This document shows, one piece after another, positions 7,188-11,050 of a stretch of DNA of 11,050 nt. Where the stretch lies: assembly GCA_009782025.1 (NCBI GenBank), contig WQUQ01000211.1:1-11050 (forward strand), written 5' to 3'. This DNA comes from Desulfobulbus sp. GTDB taxonomy: Bacteria > Pseudomonadota > Gammaproteobacteria > Burkholderiales > Rhodocyclaceae. Position 1 is the stretch's first letter; each line of letters opens with the position of its first letter. The translations under genes and the position numbers were made by a program. A model generated the notes under the pieces. It had not been told where the DNA came from. It was given only the letters and a program-made list of their open reading frames with translations, and did no database searches.

Positions 7188-7216
7188 TTTACACCGGCGC
7201 AGGTTTCAAATACATT
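7188..7216 (+). promoter_or_regulatory. Candidate promoter of the NlpC/P60 gene
   Basis: TTTACA (7188-7193, 5 of 6 to the -35 consensus), a 17-base spacer and TACATT (7211-7216, 4 of 6 to the -10 consensus). The predicted transcription start, 7222-7224, falls almost on ATG 7225, so the mRNA could be leaderless or nearly so. No Shine-Dalgarno precedes that ATG, which agrees. Confidence 0.45.
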
Positions 7217-7224
7217 GCGCGCCT

Positions 7225-7740
7225 ATGTCCAAGGCGCTCATTTCCTTCCTGCTGGCCTCCTCCCTCTTCTGCGCGCTCCCCGCCTCCGTTGCGGCTGCCG
7301 AGCAGGAGAGCCAGCCGGGGCAGGAAACCTCCCTTCTTCAACGTTACACCAACGCCGCGCAGGATGTCATCCTGCAAGGGCTGAAGCTGGTCGGCGTCCG
7401 CTACCGCTTCGGCGGCAACCGCGAAGACAGCGGACTCGATTGCAGCGGCTTCGTCCGCCTGGTGTTCAAGGACAGCATCGGCACCCTGTTGCCGCGCACC
7501 GCCCACGAGATGAGCGCGATCGGCCAACGCATCGACAGCAGCCAGTTGAAGCCGGGCGATCTGGTGTTCTTCAATACCATGCGCCGCGCCTTCTCGCATG
7601 TCGGCATCTATCTCGGCGACAACTACTTCATGCACGCCCCCCGTGCCGGCGCCGAAGTGCGCGTCGAGAGCATGGAAAGCAGCTACTGGCTCAAACGCTA
7701 CAACGGCGCCCGGCGCATCCTCGGCGACGACGAAGACTGA
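7225..7740 (+). CDS. Secreted NlpC/P60 (C40) cell-wall peptidase
   Basis: Predicted periplasmic cysteine peptidase that cuts peptidoglycan stem peptides, 171 residues. The signal peptide is residues 1-25: MSKALISF, a hydrophobic core and a likely signal peptidase I cleavage after SVAAA. Cysteine 16 is not in a proper lipobox, so this is probably not a lipoprotein. The single catalytic domain (about 45-165) shows VGVRYRFGGN, nucleophile C73 in GLDCSGFVRLVF, LKPGDLVFF, H125 in SHVGIYLG and H137 in FMHAPR, a complete Cys-His-His set. There is no added SH3, LysM or other wall-binding domain. Start 7225 is chosen because the signal peptide begins there; earlier in-frame TTG 7135 and ATG 7147 would add a basic stretch that spoils the signal. 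It looks monocistronic, with a promoter just upstream and a terminator just downstream. Confidence 0.92.
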   Translation: MSKALISFLLASSLFCALPASVAAAEQESQPGQETSLLQRYTNAAQDVILQGLKLVGVRYRFGGNREDSGLDCSGFVRLVFKDSIGTLLPRTAHEMSAIGQRIDSSQLKPGDLVFFNTMRRAFSHVGIYLGDNYFMHAPRAGAEVRVESMESSYWLKRYNGARRILGDDED

Positions 7741-7753
7741 TCGGGCAACAGGC

Positions 7754-7781
7754 AAAACGCGGCCAACCGGCCGTTTTTTTT
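7754..7781 (+). terminator. Intrinsic terminator after the NlpC/P60 gene
   Basis: Stem CGGCC (7760-7764) / GGCCG (7769-7773), loop AACC, followed by eight T (7774-7781); an upstream AAAA (7754-7757) can pair with part of the T run. It begins 13 bases after the peptidase stop and ends only seven bases before the aat start codon. Confidence 0.85.
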
Positions 7782-7788
7782 CGCCCAG

Positions 7789-8493
7789 ATGATTCCCTGC
7801 CTCGCGCCACTCGACCCCTTTCCCCCCGTTGCCTCGGCCCGCGCCGACATGGGCGGACTGCTGGCCGTCGGCGGCGACCTGTCGGCAGCGCGCCTGCTCG
7901 ACGCCTATCGCCGGGGCATCTTTCCGTGGGGTACGATCGAAGGGCAGCCGCTGTGGTACTCGCCCGATCCGCGCATGGTGCTGCTGCCCGAGGAATTCCG
8001 CCTCTCCCGCTCGCTGCGCCGGACGTTACGCAGCGGCGTTTTTGCTGTCCGCTTCGACAGCGATTTCGCCGGCGTCATCGCCGGCTGTGCCGCAACGCCG
8101 CGCCCCGGCCAGGATGGCACCTGGATCACGCCGGACATGATGGCCGCCTATCGCCGCCTGCATCAACTCGGCTGGGCGCACTCGGTCGAAACCTACGCCG
8201 ACGGCAAGCTCGTCGGCGGCCTGTACGGATTGCTCATCGGCCGCGCCTTCTACGGCGAATCCATGTTCGCCCGCCGGCGCGACGCCTCCAAGGCGGCCTT
8301 CGCCCATCTGATCCGGCAGTTATCATCGCTCGATGTCGCCTTGATCGATTGCCAGGTGCGCACCCCCCACCTGGCCTCGCTCGGCGGCCGGGAAATTCCT
8401 CGCGCCGACTTTCTCGCCCGCCTGCGAACACTGACCGCCGACGCCGCCGCGCCGGCCCCGTGGCCGACCTCAGCCGCCAACCGGGAGTGGTGA
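7789..8493 (+). CDS. aat: Leucyl/phenylalanyl-tRNA-protein transferase
   Basis: Transfers Leu or Phe from aminoacyl-tRNA to proteins with N-terminal Arg or Lys, marking them for ClpS-ClpAP degradation in the cytoplasm. It has 234 residues, full length for the family. Recognised by [19 protein letters not shown] near residue 22, [19 protein letters not shown], the [20 protein letters not shown] block, the [18 protein letters not shown] core of the GNAT-like fold and [19 protein letters not shown] near the end. ATG 7789 keeps the short Phe/Pro-rich lead-in typical of the family. No Shine-Dalgarno precedes it; the terminator hairpin occupies that space. One base separates its stop from bpt, so the two are cotranscribed and probably coupled. 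Its promoter is not evident. Confidence 0.96.
   Translation: MIPCLAPLDPFPPVASARADMGGLLAVGGDLSAARLLDAYRRGIFPWGTIEGQPLWYSPDPRMVLLPEEFRLSRSLRRTLRSGVFAVRFDSDFAGVIAGCAATPRPGQDGTWITPDMMAAYRRLHQLGWAHSVETYADGKLVGGLYGLLIGRAFYGESMFARRRDASKAAFAHLIRQLSSLDVALIDCQVRTPHLASLGGREIPRADFLARLRTLTADAAAPAPWPTSAANREW
8483..8487 (+). promoter_or_regulatory. Ribosome binding site of bpt
   Basis: GGGAG, seven bases before ATG 8495, inside the last codons of aat. It gives bpt independent initiation despite the one-base gap. Confidence 0.65.
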
Positions 8494-8494
8494 C

Positions 8495-9232
8495 ATGACC
8501 CGGCCCGACGACGCCGCCCTGCCCTTCTCGCTGTTCCAGTTCTACGCCACCGCGCCCTACCCGTGCAGCTACCTGGCCGACCGCCAGGCCCGTTCGCAAG
8601 TGGCGACGCCAACCCACCTGATCGACAGCGAAATCTACGCCACGCTGGTGCGCGCCGGCTTTCGCCGCAGCGGCATTTTCACCTACCGGCCCTATTGCGA
8701 TGACTGCCGCGCCTGTATCCCGGTGCGCCTGCCGGTCGCCGAATTGCAATTGAAGCGCCACCAGCGGCGCGCCCTGAAACGTCACGCCGATCTACGCGCG
8801 CGCGAACTGCCGCTGATTTTCCACGATGCGCATTACGCCCTCTACAACCGCTACCAGCACGCCCGCCACCCCGGCGGCGGCATGGACGACGACAGCCGCG
8901 ACCAGTACGCGCAATTCCTTCTGCATAGCTGCGTCGATACCCGGCTGATCGAATTTTCCGCCGCCGGCATCGTCCGCATGGTCAGCCTGATCGACGTGCT
9001 CGACGATGGCCTGTCGTCGGTCTACACCTTCTACGAACCGGATATTCCGGGCAGCAGTTTCGGCATCTACAACATCCTCTGGCAGCGCCAGCAATGCCTC
9101 GCCCTCGGCCTGCCCTACCTCTATCTCGGCTACTGGATCGCTGCCAGCCGCAAAATGGCCTACAAAACCGACTTCCAGCCCATTGAGGGCCTGCTTGCAG
9201 GACAATGGCAACGCCTGCCACCCAGCGCATGA
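8495..9232 (+). CDS. bpt: Aspartate/glutamate leucyltransferase (Bpt; annotated in many genomes as arginyltransferase)
   Basis: Attaches Leu to proteins with N-terminal Asp or Glu, creating a substrate for the bacterial N-degron pathway, as known for the Bpt family; the fold is related to eukaryotic Ate1. 245 residues, family length. The N-terminal domain has [17 protein letters not shown] with C24, then [16 protein letters not shown] and the cysteine cluster C68-x2-C71-x2-C74 in the [11 protein letters not shown] stretch. The C-terminal domain shows [26 protein letters not shown] and [12 protein letters not shown], all typical. It starts one base after aat. Together the two enzymes cover basic and acidic N-termini, a coherent functional pair. 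ClpS and ClpA are not in this window. Confidence 0.95.
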   Translation: MTRPDDAALPFSLFQFYATAPYPCSYLADRQARSQVATPTHLIDSEIYATLVRAGFRRSGIFTYRPYCDDCRACIPVRLPVAELQLKRHQRRALKRHADLRARELPLIFHDAHYALYNRYQHARHPGGGMDDDSRDQYAQFLLHSCVDTRLIEFSAAGIVRMVSLIDVLDDGLSSVYTFYEPDIPGSSFGIYNILWQRQQCLALGLPYLYLGYWIAASRKMAYKTDFQPIEGLLAGQWQRLPPSA

Positions 9233-9267
9233 CATCTCCCCCTGACCCGCACCTGCGCCGATGTCAT

Positions 9268-9289
9268 GATTGCCATACCTAAAGCAATC
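9268..9289 (+). repeat. Inverted repeat upstream of the zapD promoter
   Basis: GATTGC (9268-9273) and GCAATC (9284-9289) form a 6-bp stem with a 10-base loop. There is no T run, so it is a poor terminator for bpt. The right arm can instead pair with AGATTTGC downstream (9295-9302). Confidence 0.35.
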
Positions 9290-9291
9290 TG

Positions 9292-9320
9292 TTGAGATTT
9301 GCATGCAAATGCTTCAAAAT
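9292..9320 (+). promoter_or_regulatory. Candidate promoter of zapD-yacG
   Basis: TTGAGA (9292-9297, 5 of 6 to the -35 consensus), a 17-base spacer and CAAAAT (9315-9320, 4 of 6 to the -10 consensus), in a distinctly AT-rich island between GC-rich genes. The transcription start would be near 9327, leaving a leader of about 30 bases before GTG 9356. Confidence 0.5.
9297..9310. repeat. Perfect 14-bp palindrome in the zapD promoter spacer
   Basis: ATTTGCATGCAAAT reads the same on both strands and lies between the candidate -35 and -10. Its placement is that of a repressor operator, but no regulator is identified. Confidence 0.6.
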
Positions 9321-9355
9321 TAGAAAAGTTTTCCGTTTTTTCGGACACCGGCAGC

Positions 9356-10117
9356 GTGATTACATACGAATACCCGTTTAACGAACGCATCCGCACGCTG
9401 CTGCGTCTGGAGGATCTGTTCGAGAAAACCGCGTATTTCATGCAGAGCGAAGGATCTCTTGAACATCACACGGCCTTGCTCGCTCTGTTCGAGATCCTCG
9501 ATGCCGCCGGCCGCGCCGATCTGAAGATGGATCTGATCCAGGAGCTGGAGCGGCAGCGGCAAACGCTGTTGACCTATCGCAATAACCCCGATATTTCCGA
9601 GGAGGCGCTATCCGGCGCGCTCTACGAAATCGAGCAAGCCTCGGCCGCGCTGCTGGCGATGACCGGCAAGCTGGGCCAGCACTTGCGCGACAACGATTGG
9701 TTGATGGGCATCAAGAGTCGCGCCGCGATTCCCGGCGGCGTCTGCGAATTCGACTTGCCGTCCTATTACTGGTGGCTGCATCGCAGCCCCGAAGTTCGGC
9801 GCTCGGCGCTGGAAGACTGGAGCCGCCCGATGATCCCAATGCGCGACGCCGTCGCCATCGTGCTGCGCCTGCTGCGCTCGAGCGGCCGTCCCAAGAGTTA
9901 TACCGCCACCGCCGCCGGCCAGTTTCAGCTCAATCTGGGCGGCACCGCGGCACAGATGGTGCGCGTCTCGATCGCCGACGAGCGGCCGGCGATTCCCGAA
10001 GTCAGCGCCAACAAGTACTTCCTGAACATCCGCTTCACCCAACCGCCACGCGGCGACAGCAGGGCGCGCAATTGCGAAGGCGAAGTGCCCTTCGATCTGA
10101 CTTTCTGCAATCTATGA
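9356..10117 (+). CDS. zapD: Cell division protein ZapD
   Basis: Cytoplasmic protein known to bind FtsZ and bundle its filaments at the division ring (formerly DUF1342/YacF). 253 residues from GTG 9356, similar to E. coli ZapD (247). The N-terminus [20 protein letters not shown] is the family hallmark and is followed by the alpha-helical domain. [20 protein letters not shown] and the beta-rich C-terminal part ([30 protein letters not shown]) complete it. A longer frame from TTG 9299 would add 19 unmatched residues and would overlap the promoter, so GTG 9356 is preferred, though its ribosome site is weak. It ends in ATGA with yacG. The often adjacent coaE is not upstream here; bpt is. Confidence 0.93.
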   Translation: MITYEYPFNERIRTLLRLEDLFEKTAYFMQSEGSLEHHTALLALFEILDAAGRADLKMDLIQELERQRQTLLTYRNNPDISEEALSGALYEIEQASAALLAMTGKLGQHLRDNDWLMGIKSRAAIPGGVCEFDLPSYYWWLHRSPEVRRSALEDWSRPMIPMRDAVAIVLRLLRSSGRPKSYTATAAGQFQLNLGGTAAQMVRVSIADERPAIPEVSANKYFLNIRFTQPPRGDSRARNCEGEVPFDLTFCNL

Positions 10118-10311
10118 CGGCACGCAAGATCCGTTGTCCGCAATGTGGCGGCGAGGTGTTGTGGGCGCCAGAAAACCCATGGCGCCCGTTTTGCTCCGAA
10201 CGCTGCAAGCAGATCGATCTCGGCGCCTGGGCCAGCGATGCTTATCGCATCCCCGTCACGGCCGGGTCTGATGCGTCGGCTGACGAAGCGGGCAAACCAC
10301 CGGTTTCCTGA
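10114..10311 (+). CDS. yacG: DNA gyrase inhibitor YacG, small zinc-binding protein
   Basis: 65-residue zinc protein of a family shown in E. coli to bind GyrB and inhibit gyrase. Four cysteines, C8, C11, C27 and C31, form the zinc site (RCPQCGGEV and [12 protein letters not shown]). The conserved [13 protein letters not shown] follows at about 34-46, and the tail is acidic and probably disordered. The ATG overlaps the zapD stop as ATGA with no ribosome site of its own, so translation is coupled. The zapD-yacG pair is a well-known association in proteobacteria. Confidence 0.95.
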   Translation: MTARKIRCPQCGGEVLWAPENPWRPFCSERCKQIDLGAWASDAYRIPVTAGSDASADEAGKPPVS

Positions 10312-10312
10312 A

Positions 10313-10346
10313 CCTGCCACGGCGAGGAAGGATGTGGCCAGGCAGG
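10313..10346 (+). terminator. Weak hairpin after yacG, possible terminator
   Basis: CCTGCC (10313-10318) pairs with GGCAGG (10341-10346), extended by GGC/GCC (10321-10323 with 10337-10339) across a small internal loop. A short T-rich stretch (TTCCCCTTTT) begins only several bases later, so this is not a classical intrinsic terminator. Confidence 0.3.
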
Positions 10347-10427
10347 ATAGAATTCCCCTTTTACGCCACTGCCCCGGCCCAACGACAAGGCCGTGACAGT
10401 ACAAGATATCATTTGAGAACCCGCCCC

Positions 10428-11050
10428 ATGACCAAGATCGAGAACATCAACGTATCGGCATTCGACCCCATGCCGACCCCCGCCGAAATCCACGCCCGCC
10501 TGCCGCTCACCGCCAAGGCCGAAGCTACCGTCAGCCGCGGCCGGGAACGGCTGTGCAACATCCTCGACCGCAAGGATCACCGGCTGTTCGTCGTCGTCGG
10601 CCCCTGCTCCATCCACGATCCGGTGGCCGGCCTCGACTACGCGTACCGCCTGAAAAAACTGGCCGATGACGTGGGCGACACGCTGCAACTCGTCATGCGC
10701 GTCTATTTCGAGAAGCCGCGCACCACCGTTGGCTGGAAGGGCTACATCAACGACCCGTTCATGGACGATTCCTTCCGCGTCGATGTCGGCATGGAAAAGG
10801 CGCGCCAATTCCTGCTGCAAGTCAACGAACTGGGGTTGCCCGCCGGCACCGAGGCGCTCGACCCCTACGGCCCGCAGTATTACGGCGACCTCATTACCTG
10901 GACGGCCATCGGCGCCCGCACCACCGAATCGCAGACCCACCGCGAGATGTCCTCCGGGCTGTCGACGCCGGTCGGCTTCAAGAACGCCACCAGCGGCGAT
11001 CTGGCGGTGGCCATCAACGCCATCCTCTCGGCTTCCAATCCGCATTCCTT
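10428..11050 (+). CDS. aroG: 3-deoxy-7-phosphoheptulonate (DAHP) synthase, class I, 3' end cut by window edge
   Basis: Condenses phosphoenolpyruvate and erythrose-4-phosphate to DAHP, the first step of the shikimate pathway. 207 codons are visible without a stop, from ATG 10428; the family has about 350 residues, so roughly the C-terminal 40 percent lies outside. Motifs typical of AroF/G/H: VVVGPCSIHDP with the metal-binding Cys, VMRVYFEKPRTTVGWKGYIND, AGTEALDP, IGARTTESQTHREM and GLSTPVGFKN. The start follows a weak GAGAA at 10415-10419, and the N-terminal extension before PLTAKAEA fits the allosterically regulated type. Which aromatic amino acid inhibits it cannot be told from what is visible. 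It is separated from yacG by 116 bases and probably has its own promoter; TATCAT at 10407-10412 could be a -10, without a good -35. Confidence 0.95.
   Translation, partial: MTKIENINVSAFDPMPTPAEIHARLPLTAKAEATVSRGRERLCNILDRKDHRLFVVVGPCSIHDPVAGLDYAYRLKKLADDVGDTLQLVMRVYFEKPRTTVGWKGYINDPFMDDSFRVDVGMEKARQFLLQVNELGLPAGTEALDPYGPQYYGDLITWTAIGARTTESQTHREMSSGLSTPVGFKNATSGDLAVAINAILSASNPHS

Noticed and set aside
7098..8498. 466-residue plus-strand frame across the peptidase and aat genes
   Set aside because: Very Arg/Pro-rich, off-frame to two conserved genes on the same strand.
9299..9355. TTG start of zapD at 9299 giving 19 extra residues
   Set aside because: It would lie inside the candidate promoter, the extra residues do not match the ZapD N-terminus, and family homology begins at [12 protein letters not shown] right after GTG 9356.
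10348..10353. TAGAAT as a -10 for aroG
   Set aside because: No acceptable -35 at 16-18 bases upstream, and it lies beside the yacG hairpin; kept only as a remote possibility.

Overview
This is an ordinary chromosomal stretch of a GC-rich Gram-negative bacterium. The best fit is a betaproteobacterium of the Rhodocyclales type. That rests on an Aat-Bpt tandem, ZapD and YacG, an AroG-type DAHP synthase and an MCE lipid-transport operon with an outer-membrane-type lipoprotein. The placement comes from recognised protein families, not a database match. Twelve protein genes fill almost the whole window. The longest gene-free stretch is about 120 bases, and I see no tRNA, rRNA, insertion sequence, prophage or CRISPR array.

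Left half, all on the minus strand, 1-7107. Transcription runs right to left in two groups. The upstream group (7107 to 4995) is an AcuI/YhdH-family oxidoreductase followed, after one base, by a receiver-plus-degenerate-GGDEF response regulator. The downstream group (4893 to the left edge) is a five-gene chain in which every gene overlaps the next: exopolyphosphatase (ppx), an MlaE-like permease with an N-terminal STAS-like domain, an MlaF-like ATPase, an MlaD-like MCE protein and an ABC-transport auxiliary lipoprotein. The last four are the parts of an inner-to-outer-membrane lipid transporter. The coupling to ppx is the most notable architectural point.

Right half, all on the plus strand, 7225-11050. 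A secreted NlpC/P60 cell-wall peptidase stands just across a divergent promoter region. It is followed by a clear intrinsic terminator and then by aat and bpt, two N-degron aminoacyl transferases separated by one base. Next comes an AT-rich promoter region with a perfect 14-bp palindrome, then zapD and yacG (FtsZ-bundling protein and small zinc protein inhibitor of DNA gyrase) overlapping by four bases. The window closes with the first 207 codons of a DAHP synthase gene, the entry step of aromatic amino acid synthesis.

No gene cluster here looks like a wholly new system. The points worth following are regulatory (the terminator tight against aat, the zapD promoter palindrome, repeats in the ppx leader, a possibly leaderless peptidase mRNA) and architectural (ppx fused by overlap to an MCE operon, and a GGDEF domain that has lost its catalytic signature).
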